A DNA stretch of 64,000 nucleotides from Novosphingobium sp. B 225. GTDB lineage: Bacteria > Pseudomonadota > Alphaproteobacteria > Sphingomonadales > Sphingomonadaceae. The position numbers and the translations under genes are program-made. Each line of letters opens with the position of its first letter. Within the stretch, counting starts at the first letter, position 1. The notes under the pieces were generated by a model. It saw nothing but the letters and a program-made list of their open reading frames with translations, did not search any database and was not told the DNA's origin. Where the stretch lies: positions 1-64,000 of the forward strand of contig NZ_MWLM01000054.1 in NCBI RefSeq assembly GCF_002198665.1, written 5' to 3'. Positions 5,993-15,626 of the stretch are shown here, in pieces.

Positions 5993-8508
5993 CCGATAGC
6001 AACGACAAACCGACGCTGGGCAGGAAGCCCCTGGGCCTGAAGCGCTCGGTTGAAGCAGGCGAGGTCAAGCAGACCTTCAGCCACGGCCGCACCAACAAGG
6101 TGGTGGTCGAGGTGAAGCGCCGCAAGCTGATCGGCAAGCCGGGTGAAGCCCCGCTTGCCGCTCCGCCCCCGCCCCCGGCTGCGCCCGAACCGGCCGCCGT
6201 TGCGCCTGCTCCCACGCCGCGCGCCCCTGCTCCTGCGGCCGAAAGCCGTCAGGAAATGCAGGCCCGCCTGCTGCGTGAGGCTGAAGAGGCCCGGCTGGCC
6301 GTGCTGGAAGAGCAGACCCGCCGCGAGCAGGAAGAAAAGGCCCGCGCGCTTGAGGAAGAGCGCCGCCGCGCCGAAGAAAACCGCAAGGCCGAAACGGTGG
6401 TCGAAGTTGCTCCCGCAGCGGTCGAACCTGTTGAAGCACCTGCCGCTGCCGCACCTGAGCCAGCGGCCGACGAGCTCGAAGTGGAAACCAAGAGCGAGGC
6501 CGCGGCCCCTGCACCGCGCCGCTTCACTCCGGTGGCCGCGCCCAAGCGCCCCGAACCCGTCGCCAAGAAGCCGGCACACGCCGCTCGCGACCGCAAGGGC
6601 GGCGACGAACGCCGTGGTGGTAAGCTGACCGTCACGCGCGCGCTCAACGATGACGAAGGTGCGCGCGCTCGCAGCCTTGCCGCGCTCAAGCGGGCCCGTG
6701 AAAAGGAAAAGCGGGCCCACTTTGCCGGACAGTCGCAGCCTCGTGAAAAGCAGGTCCGCGACGTGGTCGTGCCCGAAGCGATCACGGTGCAGGAGCTTGC
6801 CAACCGCATGGCCGAAAAGGGTGCGGACCTGGTCAAGGCGCTGTTCAAGATGGGCATGATGGTCACGGTCAACCAGACGATCGATCAGGACACTGCCGAA
6901 CTGCTGGTCGAGGAATTCGGCCACAACATCCAGCGCGTGAGCGAAAACGATGTCGATATCGATACCGCGATGGACGTTGATGATGATGCATCGCTGCTGC
7001 CGCGACCGCCGGTAGTGACGATCATGGGCCATGTCGATCATGGCAAGACCAGCCTGCTGGACGCGCTGCGCGGCACCGATGTGGTGCGCGGCGAAGCAGG
7101 CGGGATCACCCAGCATATCGGGGCCTACCAGATCAAGACCAAGGGCGGTGAACTGATCACCTTCCTGGACACCCCGGGTCACGAAGCCTTTACCGAAATG
7201 CGGATGCGCGGGGCCAATGTCACCGACATCGTCATTCTGGTGGTGGCCGGTGACGACGGGCTGATGCCGCAGACGGTCGAGGCGATCAATCACACCAAGG
7301 CGGCCGGCGTGCCGATGATCGTCGCGATCACCAAAAGCGACAAGCCCGAATTCAATCCGCAGAAGATCCGCGAGCGCCTGCTTGAACATGAAATCCTGGT
7401 CGAGGCCATGTCGGGTGAAGTGCAGGACGTGGAAGTTTCGGCCAAAACTGGGGCCGGATTGGACGAATTGATCGAAAAGATCCTGCTCCAGGCCGAACTG
7501 CTCGAACTGAAAGCCAACCCTGATCGCGCCGCTGAAGCGACTGTGATCGAGGCCAAGCTCGACAAGGGCAAGGGCCCGCTCGCCACCGTGCTGATCACGC
7601 GCGGCACGCTCAAGGTCGGTGACATTCTGGTCGTCGGCACCCATTCAGGCCGCGTCCGTGCGATGCTTGATGACAAGGGCCGCCAAATCAAGGCCGCGCC
7701 GCCTGCGCTGCCGGTTGAAGTGCTGGGCTTAGGCGGGGTGCCGATGGCCGGCGATACGCTGACCGTGGTCGAAAGTGAGGCCCGCGCCCGCGAGGTCGCC
7801 GCCTTCCGCCAGGAACGTGCCACTGCCAAACGCACCACCAGCGCACCGACCAGCCTGGAAAACATGTTCTCCGCGCTGTCTGCCAAGCAGGCCGTGATCG
7901 AATACCCGGTGGTGATCCGTTCGGACGTGCAGGGTTCGACCGAAGCGATCGTCAATGCGCTCAACAAACTGTCGAACGACGAGATCAAGGTCCGCGTCCT
8001 GCAATCGGGTGTGGGTGCGATCACCGAAAGCGACGTCGGCCTGGCCCAGGCCAGCGGGGCGCCGATCATCGGCTTCAACGTCCGTCCCAATGCCAAGGCG
8101 CGCGAGATGATCGAACGCCAGAAGGTACGGCTGAAGTACTTCGACGTGATCTATCACCTGACCGACGAAGTGGCCAAGGAGATGGCCGGAATCTGGGGGC
8201 CTGAACGGATCGAGCACGTGGTTGGCCGTGCCGAGGTCAAGGAAGTGTTCCCGGCTGGCAAGCGCGACAAGGCGGCCGGTCTGCTGGTGCTCGAAGGGTA
8301 CATCAAGAAGGGCATCAACGCGCGGCTTACCCGCAACGATGTTATCGTGTCACAGACGCTCATCCACTCGCTGCGGCGCTTCAAGGACGATGTCCCCGAA
8401 GTGCGTGCCGGGCTCGAATGCGGGGTGGTGCTGGCCGATACCAACGATATCAAACCGGGCGACATGCTCGAAGTGTTTGAGGTCGAGGAGCGCGAACGGA
8501 CGCTGTGA
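5989..8508 (+). CDS. infB: Translation initiation factor IF-2
   Basis: 839 residues. A long Ala/Pro/Glu/Arg-rich low-complexity N-terminal region (about 1-240) precedes the IF2-N domain ([12 protein letters not shown]) and the GTPase domain: G1 GHVDHGKT, G3 DTPGH, G4 TKSD in place of the usual NKxD, then domains II-IV. It places initiator tRNA on the 30S subunit and promotes subunit joining. The start ATG overlaps the previous stop (ATGA) and the stop overlaps the next GTG, so the run is translationally coupled. The G4 substitution is noted in the findings. Confidence 0.97.
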   Translation: MTDSNDKPTLGRKPLGLKRSVEAGEVKQTFSHGRTNKVVVEVKRRKLIGKPGEAPLAAPPPPPAAPEPAAVAPAPTPRAPAPAAESRQEMQARLLREAEEARLAVLEEQTRREQEEKARALEEERRRAEENRKAETVVEVAPAAVEPVEAPAAAAPEPAADELEVETKSEAAAPAPRRFTPVAAPKRPEPVAKKPAHAARDRKGGDERRGGKLTVTRALNDDEGARARSLAALKRAREKEKRAHFAGQSQPREKQVRDVVVPEAITVQELANRMAEKGADLVKALFKMGMMVTVNQTIDQDTAELLVEEFGHNIQRVSENDVDIDTAMDVDDDASLLPRPPVVTIMGHVDHGKTSLLDALRGTDVVRGEAGGITQHIGAYQIKTKGGELITFLDTPGHEAFTEMRMRGANVTDIVILVVAGDDGLMPQTVEAINHTKAAGVPMIVAITKSDKPEFNPQKIRERLLEHEILVEAMSGEVQDVEVSAKTGAGLDELIEKILLQAELLELKANPDRAAEATVIEAKLDKGKGPLATVLITRGTLKVGDILVVGTHSGRVRAMLDDKGRQIKAAPPALPVEVLGLGGVPMAGDTLTVVESEARAREVAAFRQERATAKRTTSAPTSLENMFSALSAKQAVIEYPVVIRSDVQGSTEAIVNALNKLSNDEIKVRVLQSGVGAITESDVGLAQASGAPIIGFNVRPNAKAREMIERQKVRLKYFDVIYHLTDEVAKEMAGIWGPERIEHVVGRAEVKEVFPAGKRDKAAGLLVLEGYIKKGINARLTRNDVIVSQTLIHSLRRFKDDVPEVRAGLECGVVLADTNDIKPGDMLEVFEVEERERTL

Positions 8509-8912
8509 GCGACTATACCACACCGCGCGGGGCCCATGCCGAACTGATGGGAATCCGCTTTGGCGGGTTCGATCCGGCAACAGAGACCGTGACGCTGCAC
8601 TGCCACGCGCCGGACAGCTTCATCACGCCGCGCGGGGCGGTGCAGGGCGGTCTGATCGCCGGGTTTCTTGACGAGGCGATGGGCTGGGCACACGTTATCG
8701 CGACCAAGGGGGTTGAGGCACCGCTCAACCTGGAAATCAGCATGACACTGCTGAACATGGTCCCCGCCGGATCACTGGTCTGCACCGGAAAGGTGCTGCG
8801 CCGGGGCAAGCGGGTGATTTTCCTTGAAGGGGAACTGTGCGATCCAGCCGGCAAGGTCCTGGCTCGTGCTACCTCTACCGCCATTCCCACTCCACGGCCG
8901 GGGAGCCTGTAA
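8505..8912 (+). CDS. PaaI-type hotdog thioesterase
   Basis: 135 residues with the hotdog-fold pattern of PaaI-like thioesterases: a fitting [18 protein letters not shown] helix and a C-terminal sheet with [10 protein letters not shown]. It probably hydrolyses an acyl-CoA. It starts at a GTG overlapping the infB stop and ends overlapping the rbfA ATG (TAATG). It is thus embedded in the translation operon between two genes that are usually adjacent. Substrate unknown. Confidence 0.85.
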   Translation: MSDYTTPRGAHAELMGIRFGGFDPATETVTLHCHAPDSFITPRGAVQGGLIAGFLDEAMGWAHVIATKGVEAPLNLEISMTLLNMVPAGSLVCTGKVLRRGKRVIFLEGELCDPAGKVLARATSTAIPTPRPGSL

Positions 8913-9307
8913 TGTCCCGCCAAACCGCCACGCCCGAAACCCGTTCGGTCCGCTTGCTCAAGGTGGGGGAACAGGTCCGCCACGTGCTCAGTGAATTGCT
9001 GACCCGGCAAATGGTGCATGATGAAGTGCTGACTGCGCATTCGGTCAGCGTTACCGAAGTGCGGATGAGCCCTGATTTGCGCCATGCCACGGTGTTCGTG
9101 AAGCCGCTGCTGGGATCGGATGAAGAACTGGTGCTCAAGGCGCTGCGCACTCATACCGCGTTCTTCCAGAAGGAAGTCGCGGGCAAGCTGCGACTGAAAT
9201 ATGCCGCCAAAATCAAGTTCCTGGGCGATGAAAGCTTTGACGTGGCCAGCAAGATCGATGCCCTGCTGGCCGATCCCAAAGTGCAGCGCGACCTCGATCC
9301 GGAATAG
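8912..9307 (+). CDS. rbfA: Ribosome-binding factor A
   Basis: 131 residues from the ATG at 8912. The KH-like fold shows [32 protein letters not shown] and [18 protein letters not shown], all typical of RbfA. It matures the 16S rRNA 5' end on the 30S subunit. An earlier in-frame start at 8837 would read through the thioesterase and is rejected. Confidence 0.95.
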   Translation: MSRQTATPETRSVRLLKVGEQVRHVLSELLTRQMVHDEVLTAHSVSVTEVRMSPDLRHATVFVKPLLGSDEELVLKALRTHTAFFQKEVAGKLRLKYAAKIKFLGDESFDVASKIDALLADPKVQRDLDPE

Positions 9308-9316
9308 ATACTGGCC

Positions 9317-9901
9317 CTAGATCGCCGGCACCAGCCGGGCGTGGATGGTGATCTTGACCTTGTTGCCGATCAGGATCGGGAAAGCACCCATATTGAACTG
9401 GCGGCGGTCGATCGTGGTGGTGCCGACAATCGACAGCGGCTCGTTCGGCCCTGCTTCCCAAGGCACTTGCGAAAAACCGATCACCAGCTGGACCGGGCGG
9501 GTTACGCCCTTGGCTGTCATCAGCCCGGTCACGGTTCCGCCGCGATCGCCTTTGAGTTCTAGCTTCTGTGCAACGAACCGGACGGTGGGATAGCGCTCAA
9601 CATCAAAGAACTGTCGCCCCCGCAGCCGCTTGGTTTCCGAATCACCCGTGGTCAGGGTGCGGGCATCGACATCGACGGTCATGTTGACCTGCTGGTAATC
9701 GTTGATGTCGAGCGACAGTGTCCCCTTCATGTCGGGAAAACGTGCGGTCTTGCTCGCTACGCCCAGGAACGCAACCTTGGCGTCGACCTGGCTCTTGGCG
9801 TCGTCAACCACATAGCGGCGCACCGATCCCTGCCCTATGGCCGGTTGAGCCAGGGCGAAAATCAGCAGCAAAAACAGATACCGGAACCGTCGCAAGAACA
9901 T
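9317..9901 (-). CDS. YceI-family periplasmic lipid-binding protein
   Basis: 194 residues with a clear signal peptide (MFLRRFRYLFLLLIFALAQPAIG). The mature protein follows the YceI beta-barrel pattern: YVVDDAKSQVDAKVAF, then GTLSLDI, FFDVERYPTVRF and VTGLMTAKGVTRPVQL. YceI proteins form lipocalin-like barrels that bind isoprenoids or other lipids. An AAGGAG site almost touches the ATG, so an in-frame TTG two codons later could be the real start. It is the only minus-strand gene within the translation cluster. Confidence 0.9.
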   Translation of the reverse strand: MFLRRFRYLFLLLIFALAQPAIGQGSVRRYVVDDAKSQVDAKVAFLGVASKTARFPDMKGTLSLDINDYQQVNMTVDVDARTLTTGDSETKRLRGRQFFDVERYPTVRFVAQKLELKGDRGGTVTGLMTAKGVTRPVQLVIGFSQVPWEAGPNEPLSIVGTTTIDRRQFNMGAFPILIGNKVKITIHARLVPAI

Positions 9902-10002
9902 ACTCCTTCGCGTCTTGCGCGCCCGGGTGGTGCTATGGCCGGTCCGCAAGCTGGCTGTCAATCTCACTGGCCTTTCGCAGCACAATCCCTATCTGTTGCG
10001 CC

Positions 10003-10587
10003 ATGGCCAAGCTCTACTTCTACTACTCCAGCATGAACGCAGGCAAATCGACCACGCTGCTGCAGGCCGATTTCAACTATCGCGAGCGCGGCATGCAGAC
10101 CATGCTGTGGACCGCTGCGCTGGATGACCGCGCTGGGCACGGCGGCATCGAAAGCCGGATCGGGCTTCATGCCGAAGCGCACAAGTTTTCCGCCGCAACC
10201 CAACTGTGGGAGCGGATCGTTGCGGCGCACCGGGTTGAACCGCTGGCCTGCGTCCTGGTTGACGAGGCGCAGTTCCTGTCCGAGGCCCAGGTCTGGCAGC
10301 TGGCGCGAGTGGCGGATCAGGCCGGAATCCCGGTACTGTGCTATGGACTGCGCACCGACTTCCAGGGCGAACTGTTTCCCGGTGCCAAGGCCTTGCTGGG
10401 TATTGCGGATTCGCTGATCGAGTTGAAGGCGGTGTGCCATTGTGGACGCAAGAGCAGCATGAACCTGCGCGTCGATGGCGATGGCGTGGCGGTAAAGCAG
10501 GGGGCGCAGACCGAGATCGGCGGGAACGACCGCTATGTCGCGCTATGCCGCAAGCACTTCACCGAAGCGCTGGGGTGGTGGGTATGA
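10003..10587 (+). CDS. tdk: Thymidine kinase
   Basis: 194 residues, the normal type II length. Walker A is SSMNAGKST, Walker B is VDEAQFL, and a Cys pair of the zinc lasso appears in CHCGRKSS with a further Cys near the C-terminus. It phosphorylates thymidine in the salvage pathway. The ATG at 10003 fits family starts; upstream in-frame codons overlap the YceI promoter region. Its stop overlaps the next ATG. Confidence 0.95.
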   Translation: MAKLYFYYSSMNAGKSTTLLQADFNYRERGMQTMLWTAALDDRAGHGGIESRIGLHAEAHKFSAATQLWERIVAAHRVEPLACVLVDEAQFLSEAQVWQLARVADQAGIPVLCYGLRTDFQGELFPGAKALLGIADSLIELKAVCHCGRKSSMNLRVDGDGVAVKQGAQTEIGGNDRYVALCRKHFTEALGWWV

Positions 10588-11138
10588 AAGCTGACCCATT
10601 GGGCCTGCTGGCCGTGCTGGAAGACGGGCCGCTGCGGCTGGAGCCGCTGGAGGAGCGTCACCGCGATGCCTTACGCGAAGCCTGCGGCGAGGATCCGGCG
10701 ATCTGGGATATCTATGCGATCTCCTATGCCACGGCACAGTTTGACCTGAGCTTTGACAAGCTGCTGGCCAATCCCGCGCGGCTGCCGCTGGCGCTGCTGG
10801 TGGACGGTGAACTGGCCGGGATGACCGCCTGGATCGATGCCGATCCGGCGCGGCGCTCGGCGGAGATCGGCAACACCTATATCCGTCCCGCCCAGCGCGG
10901 CGGGGCAGTTAATGCAGCGATGAAGCGCTTGCTGTTCGTCCATGGCTTTGCTTGCGGGCTGCTGCGCATCCAGCTGTGCGTCGATGTCCGCAATCAGCGC
11001 TCGCAAGCCGCCTGCCGCAAGATCGGTGCGACCTTTGAAGGCGTGCTGCGCAATCACATGATCACCTGGACCGGGTATGAGCGCGACAGTGCGATCTTTT
11101 CGGTCGTCGAACGCGATCGGGAGCGACTGGGACTATGA
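10584..11138 (+). CDS. GNAT-family N-acetyltransferase (RimJ/RimL type)
   Basis: 184 residues. The N-terminal LRLEPLEERHRDAL and C-terminal LCVDVRNQRSQAACRKIGATFEGVLRNH match RimJ/RimL-like acetyltransferases that modify N-terminal amines or small molecules. The acetyl-CoA loop is PAQRGGAVNAAMK, a weak version of the Q/RxxGxG/A motif. It overlaps tdk and the next gene by four bases each. Target not predictable. Confidence 0.85.
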   Translation: MKADPLGLLAVLEDGPLRLEPLEERHRDALREACGEDPAIWDIYAISYATAQFDLSFDKLLANPARLPLALLVDGELAGMTAWIDADPARRSAEIGNTYIRPAQRGGAVNAAMKRLLFVHGFACGLLRIQLCVDVRNQRSQAACRKIGATFEGVLRNHMITWTGYERDSAIFSVVERDRERLGL

Positions 11139-11827
11139 ACGATACCATCTGGCAAGCTGCTTCGCTGATTATCCCGCTGGTCGTGGCGATCGTGTTCCAC
11201 GAAGTGGCGCACGGATACACGGCCCGGCTGCTGGGCGATCCAACCGCTTCCGAGCTTGGACGGTTGAGCCTTAATCCCCTGCGCCATGTCGATCCGTTCG
11301 GCACGATCATCCTGCCGGGTCTACTCAAGCTGTCAGGCCTGCCGGTGTTCGGTTTTGCCAAGCCGGTCCCGGTAATGAAGGCCCGGCTGCGCAATCCCCG
11401 GCAGGGTATGATGCTGGTCGCTGCGGCGGGGCCGGCGAGCAACCTCGTTATGGGCCTGATCGGTGCGGTGCTGCTTGGCCTGTTGCTGCGGCAATATCAG
11501 GAGGTGCAAGAAACCTCTGCTCTGGTCCAGTTCACGGCCCTCAACCTCACAAATTTCATCGCGCTCAACGTGTTCCTGGCACTGTTCAACCTGCTGCCCG
11601 TGCCGCCGTTCGATGGCGGTCACATTGTCGAAGGACTGTTGCCGCGGCCGCTGGCGGAAAAGTTCGCCGGAATGCACCAGCAGGCCCTGCTGGTGATGAT
11701 CTTGCTGCTGGTAGTGCTGCCGTGGATCTCGCCCAGCCTGAACGTGGTTGGCGCATTGGTGTTTCCGCCGGTCGAATGGTTGACCGGTCACTATCTTGAT
11801 CTTGCCGTCGCGGTTGCGCGGAGCTGA
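11135..11827 (+). CDS. Site-2 protease family (M50) membrane peptidase
   Basis: 230 residues with about five membrane segments. The zinc motif HEVAH lies in the first helices, and the second motif NLLPVPPFDGGH supplies the Asp ligand. The sequence around NPLRHVDPFGTIILP matches the short YwhC/Rip3-like M50 group that lacks PDZ domains. Such enzymes cut substrates within the membrane; the substrate here is unknown. The ATG overlaps the upstream stop, and the gene ends five bases before the truB TTG. Confidence 0.9.
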   Translation: MNDTIWQAASLIIPLVVAIVFHEVAHGYTARLLGDPTASELGRLSLNPLRHVDPFGTIILPGLLKLSGLPVFGFAKPVPVMKARLRNPRQGMMLVAAAGPASNLVMGLIGAVLLGLLLRQYQEVQETSALVQFTALNLTNFIALNVFLALFNLLPVPPFDGGHIVEGLLPRPLAEKFAGMHQQALLVMILLLVVLPWISPSLNVVGALVFPPVEWLTGHYLDLAVAVARS

Positions 11828-11831
11828 ACCT

Positions 11832-12731
11832 TTGCCCCACGGCTGGATAATCCTCGACAAACCGCACGGGCTTGGATCGACCCAGGCGGTCGGTGCAGTC
11901 AAGCGCAACTTGCGTGAGGCGGGCTTTGGCAAGGTCAAGGTGGGTCACGGCGGTACGCTGGATCCCTTCGCAACCGGTGTCCTGCCGATCGCTCTTGGCG
12001 AGGCGACCAAGCTGTGCGGGCGGATGCTCGATGCCAGCAAGATCTATGCTTTCACGATCAAGTTCGGTGAGGAGACCGATACGCTGGACCTTGAAGGCAA
12101 GGTCATTGCCAGCAGCCCGGCCCGGCCAACCCTGGCCGAGGTCGAGGCCGTGCTACCCTGCTTTACCGGGCCGATCGACCAGATCCCGCCCGCATATTCC
12201 GCGCTCAAGGTCGACGGCCAGCGCGCCTATGATCTGGCCCGCAAGGGTGAGGCGGTGGAATTAAAGAGCCGCGCGGTGACGGTCCATTTGCTTGAACTGT
12301 CAGGCGGGGCGGGGGACAGCGTCACCCTGATTGCCCACGTTTCCAAAGGCACCTACATCCGCAGCCTCGCTCGCGACATCGCCCGGGCGCTCCGCACGGT
12401 TGGCCATGTTACCGTGCTGCGCCGACTCAAGGCGGGGCCGTTCGGGATCGAACAGGCGATTTCGCTGGACAAACTGAACGAAGTGGGTAAGGGCGCGCGG
12501 CTTGAGAACGTACTCTTGCCGCTGGAGGCAGGGCTGGTCGACATCCCGGCTCTCAACCTCGGTCCGGAACAGGCAAGCATGGTCCGCCAGGGCCGGGTTC
12601 TGACCGGGCTGCCCTACGATGACGGGCTTTACTGGGCGAAAGCAGGCCGCGTGCCTGTTGCGCTGTTGGAGGTTTCCTCCGGTGAAGCCCGCGTATCGCG
12701 GGGGTTCAACCTTTCCGATGTCGCGGAGTGA
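11832..12731 (+). CDS. truB: tRNA pseudouridine-55 synthase TruB
   Basis: 299 residues. The TTG at 11832 is chosen because GCGGAG precedes it and the protein then starts at the family's usual [10 protein letters not shown]. The catalytic Asp is in [15 protein letters not shown]. Further motifs: [34 protein letters not shown] and [14 protein letters not shown]. It makes pseudouridine 55 in the T loop of elongator tRNAs. It is followed by rpsO at six bases. Confidence 0.95.
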   Translation: MPHGWIILDKPHGLGSTQAVGAVKRNLREAGFGKVKVGHGGTLDPFATGVLPIALGEATKLCGRMLDASKIYAFTIKFGEETDTLDLEGKVIASSPARPTLAEVEAVLPCFTGPIDQIPPAYSALKVDGQRAYDLARKGEAVELKSRAVTVHLLELSGGAGDSVTLIAHVSKGTYIRSLARDIARALRTVGHVTVLRRLKAGPFGIEQAISLDKLNEVGKGARLENVLLPLEAGLVDIPALNLGPEQASMVRQGRVLTGLPYDDGLYWAKAGRVPVALLEVSSGEARVSRGFNLSDVAE

Positions 12732-12736
12732 ATGAT

Positions 12737-13006
12737 ATGTCGGTTAGCCCCGAAAAGAAGCAGGAAATCATCCAGGACAACGCCCGCCAGGCCAGCGACA
12801 CCGGTTCGCCGGAAGTACAGGTGGCGATCCTGACCAGCCGTATCGTTACGCTGACCGAACACTTCAAGCAGCACCACAAGGACAACCATTCGCGCCGTGG
12901 TCTGCTGATGATGGTCAACAAGCGCCGCAGCCTGCTTGACTATCTCAAGCGCAAGGATGTGGACCGGTACAACGCCCTGATCCAGAAGCTGGGTCTGCGT
13001 AAGTAA
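12737..13006 (+). CDS. rpsO: 30S ribosomal protein S15
   Basis: Exactly 89 residues, the standard size, from the ATG at 12737 (an in-frame GTG at 12728 is rejected). Contains [31 protein letters not shown] and [13 protein letters not shown]. It binds the central domain of 16S rRNA early in assembly. It sits in the classical truB-rpsO-pnp order and is followed by a hairpin terminator. Confidence 0.98.
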   Translation: MSVSPEKKQEIIQDNARQASDTGSPEVQVAILTSRIVTLTEHFKQHHKDNHSRRGLLMMVNKRRSLLDYLKRKDVDRYNALIQKLGLRK

Positions 13007-13016
13007 CCACGCGGAG

Positions 13017-13040
13017 GCGGCCCCAAGCGGGCCGCTTCTT
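13017..13040 (+). terminator. rpsO terminator hairpin
   Basis: GCGGCCC-CAAGC-GGGCCGC followed by TTCTT. Seven-bp perfect arms eleven bases after the rpsO stop. It probably ends part of the transcription, leaving pnp partly dependent on read-through or its own promoter. Confidence 0.75.
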
Positions 13041-13049
13041 GCATTTGGA

Positions 13050-13074
13050 CCTGGCTCGCAATCCGGCGAGCAGG
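13050..13074 (+). promoter_or_regulatory. Hairpin in the pnp leader
   Basis: GCTCGC (13054-13059) pairs with GCGAGC (13066-13071), extended by three further pairs past a single-base bulge. In other bacteria the pnp leader has a stem-loop cut by RNase III and then used for autorepression by PNPase. The position fits such an element, but this is inference. Confidence 0.4.
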
Positions 13075-13170
13075 CCATCACGGGGCCAGGAGCGCCCCAC
13101 ACCGGACCGGGACGGAATCCCCGGCAGCAAAACCCGCTGGCAATAGGGCTGGCGGGCTGAAGGAAATACA

Positions 13171-15495
13171 ATGTTCGACGTCAAAACCGTATCCATGGAG
13201 TGGGGCGGAAAGACCCTCACGCTGGAAACCGGCCGCATTGCCCGTCAGGCTGACGGCGCGGTCCTCGCCACTTATGGCGAAACTGTCGTGCTGTGCGCTG
13301 TCACGGCCGCCAAGTCGGTCAAGGAAGGGCAGGACTTCTTCCCGCTGACCGTGCACTATCAGGAAAAATTCTTCGCCGCCGGGCGCATCCCGGGCGGCTT
13401 CTTCAAGCGTGAACGCGGCGCGACCGAAAAGGAAACGCTGGTTTCCCGCCTGATCGATCGTCCGGTTCGCCCGCTGTTTCCAGAAGGGTTCTACAACGAA
13501 ATCAATGTCATCGCCCAGGTTCTGAGCTATGATGGCGAGATCGAGCCCGATGTGCTGGCGATGATCGCGGCTTCGGCTGCGCTGACCATCTCGGGCGTGC
13601 CCTTCATGGGCCCGATCGGCGCTGCGCGCGTCGGTTATGTCGATGGTGAATACACTCTCAACCCGCGTCAGGACGTGGCCGCTGCCGGTGCGCTCGACCT
13701 GGTGGTTGCCGCAACCGGCAACGCGGTGATGATGGTTGAATCGCAGGCCCGCGAACTGAGCGAAGAAGTCATGCTCGGCGCCGTCATGTTCGCGCATGAC
13801 GAGTGCAAGAAGGTTGTGAACCTGATCATCGATCTGGCTGAAAAAGCCGCGAAGGATCCCTGGGACGTCGCCGTTTCGGATAACACCGCGATCAAGGACA
13901 AGCTCAAGAAGCTGATCGGCAAAGACATTGCCGCAGCTTACAAGCTCACCGACAAGTCGGAACGCTCAAATGCGCTCAATGCTGCCCGCGCCAAGGCAAA
14001 GGAAGCTTTCGCATCTGAAGACGCGCAGACCCAGATGGTCGCGATCAAGTCGGTCAAGAAGGTCGAAGCCGATATCGTGCGCGGTGCCATCCTCAAGGAC
14101 GGCCAGCGCATTGACGGACGCAAGACCAACCAGGTCCGCCCGATCGAAAGCATGGTCGGCTTCCTGCCCCGTACCCATGGTTCGGCACTGTTCACTCGCG
14201 GTGAAACGCAGTCGATCTGCACCACCACCCTGGGCACCAAGGACAGCGAGCAGATGATCGACGGGCTGGAAGGCCTGAGCTACTCGAACTTCATGCTCCA
14301 CTACAACTTCCCGCCCTATTCGGTCGGTGAAGTGGGCCGCTTCGGCGCACCGAGCCGCCGCGACGTGGGCCATGGCAAGCTCGCCTGGCGCGCACTGCAG
14401 GCGGTGCTGCCCAGCAAGGAAGACTTCCCCTACACAATCCGCGTGGTTTCGGACATTACCGAGTCCAACGGTTCGTCCTCGATGGCGACCGTTTGCGGTG
14501 GCGCGCTGGCGATGATGGACGCGGGCGTTCCGCTTACCCGTCCGGTTTCGGGCATTGCCATGGGGCTGATCCTCGAAGGTGAAGATTTCACTGTGCTGTC
14601 CGACATCCTGGGTGATGAAGATCACCTGGGCGATATGGACTTCAAGGTGGCCGGGACTTCCGAAGGCATCACTACGATGCAGATGGACATCAAGGTTGCC
14701 GGGATCACCAAGGAAATCTTCTCGGCCGCGCTCAACCAGGCCAAGGAAGGCCGGGCGCACATCCTGGGTGAAATGACCAAGGCGCTGGGCACGGCCCGCA
14801 CCGAACTGTCGGCTCACGCTCCGCGCATCGAAACGATGCAGATCGACAAGTCGAAGATCCGCGACATCATCGGTACCGGCGGCAAGGTGATCCGCGAAAT
14901 CGTGGCCACCACCGGTGCCAAGGTTGATATCGACGATGAAGGCCTGATCAAGATCAGCTCGTCCGACCTGTCGCAGATCGAAGCTGCCCGGCAGTGGATC
15001 AGCGGGATCGTGGAAGAAGCCGAAGTCGGCAAGATCTATGACGGCAAGGTCGTTACGATCGTCGATTTTGGCGCCTTCGTGAACTTCATGGGCGGCAAGG
15101 ACGGCCTGGTTCACGTGTCGGAAATGCGCAATGAGCGTGTCGAAAAGCCGACTGATGTCGTTTCCGAAGGTCAGGCCGTGAAGGTCAAGGTCCTCGAGAT
15201 CGATCCGCGCGGCAAGGTTCGCCTGTCGATGCGCGTTGTCGATCAGGAAACCGGTGCCGAGCTGGAAGATACCCGTCCGCCGCGCGAACCGCGTGAACCG
15301 CGCGGGGACCGTGGTGATCGCGGTGGTGACCGTCGTGGCCCGCGTGGCGGCGGCGATCGTGATCGAGGCCCGCGCCGTGATGGCGGCGGTGACCGTGGTC
15401 CGCGCCGCGATGGCGGTGATCGCGGCCCTCGTCGTGACCGTGAAGAAGGCGGCAATCCGGATCACATGCCGGCCTTCCTCAAGGGCGACGATTGA
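13171..15495 (+). CDS. pnp: Polyribonucleotide nucleotidyltransferase
   Basis: 774 residues with the full PNPase order: two RNase PH domains (about 10-220 and 310-540) around a helical linker, then KH ([14 protein letters not shown]) and S1 ([19 protein letters not shown]). The core carries [14 protein letters not shown] and the family SNGSSSMA active-site region. It degrades RNA 3'-5' with phosphate and is a degradosome component. The last 70 or so residues are an Arg/Gly/Asp repeat tail, longer than in enterobacteria. The ATG has an AAGGAAA site. Confidence 0.98.
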   Translation: MFDVKTVSMEWGGKTLTLETGRIARQADGAVLATYGETVVLCAVTAAKSVKEGQDFFPLTVHYQEKFFAAGRIPGGFFKRERGATEKETLVSRLIDRPVRPLFPEGFYNEINVIAQVLSYDGEIEPDVLAMIAASAALTISGVPFMGPIGAARVGYVDGEYTLNPRQDVAAAGALDLVVAATGNAVMMVESQARELSEEVMLGAVMFAHDECKKVVNLIIDLAEKAAKDPWDVAVSDNTAIKDKLKKLIGKDIAAAYKLTDKSERSNALNAARAKAKEAFASEDAQTQMVAIKSVKKVEADIVRGAILKDGQRIDGRKTNQVRPIESMVGFLPRTHGSALFTRGETQSICTTTLGTKDSEQMIDGLEGLSYSNFMLHYNFPPYSVGEVGRFGAPSRRDVGHGKLAWRALQAVLPSKEDFPYTIRVVSDITESNGSSSMATVCGGALAMMDAGVPLTRPVSGIAMGLILEGEDFTVLSDILGDEDHLGDMDFKVAGTSEGITTMQMDIKVAGITKEIFSAALNQAKEGRAHILGEMTKALGTARTELSAHAPRIETMQIDKSKIRDIIGTGGKVIREIVATTGAKVDIDDEGLIKISSSDLSQIEAARQWISGIVEEAEVGKIYDGKVVTIVDFGAFVNFMGGKDGLVHVSEMRNERVEKPTDVVSEGQAVKVKVLEIDPRGKVRLSMRVVDQETGAELEDTRPPREPREPRGDRGDRGGDRRGPRGGGDRDRGPRRDGGGDRGPRRDGGDRGPRRDREEGGNPDHMPAFLKGDD
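15280..15465 (+). repeat. RG/RD-rich repeat tail of PNPase
   Basis: Imperfect short DNA repeats encode units such as [11 protein letters not shown] and [10 protein letters not shown], from about residue 703 to 765. The tail is strongly basic/acidic mixed and certainly disordered. It may bind RNA or degradosome partners, like the arms of RNase E. Confidence 0.8.
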
Positions 15496-15523
15496 TCGCT
15501 GCGACAAGACTGTGAAAAAAAGG

Positions 15524-15552
15524 AAAGGGGGCAGCTGCGGCGGCCCCCTTTT
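15524..15552 (+). terminator. pnp terminator
   Basis: AAAGGGGGC, a ten-base loop, then GGCCCCCTTTT, starting 29 bases after the pnp stop. The A-rich 5' side and T-rich 3' side make it a good intrinsic terminator that closes the long translation cluster. Confidence 0.85.
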
Positions 15553-15626
15553 CGCTTGTCAGGACATGGCTTTGTCTGGAATTCTCACTCCGCGTCGCGC
15601 GCACTTGATCGGTTGGAGAATTCGGA

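Noticed and set aside
5257-7644. 795-residue open frame opposite ylxR and infB
   Set aside because: It is antisense to infB, His/Arg/Gly-rich and without any domain. Long antisense frames are expected opposite high-GC genes.
13966-15507. 513-residue open frame opposite pnp
   Set aside because: Same cause: it mirrors pnp codons, including the RG-rich tail, and shows no ribosome site or motif.
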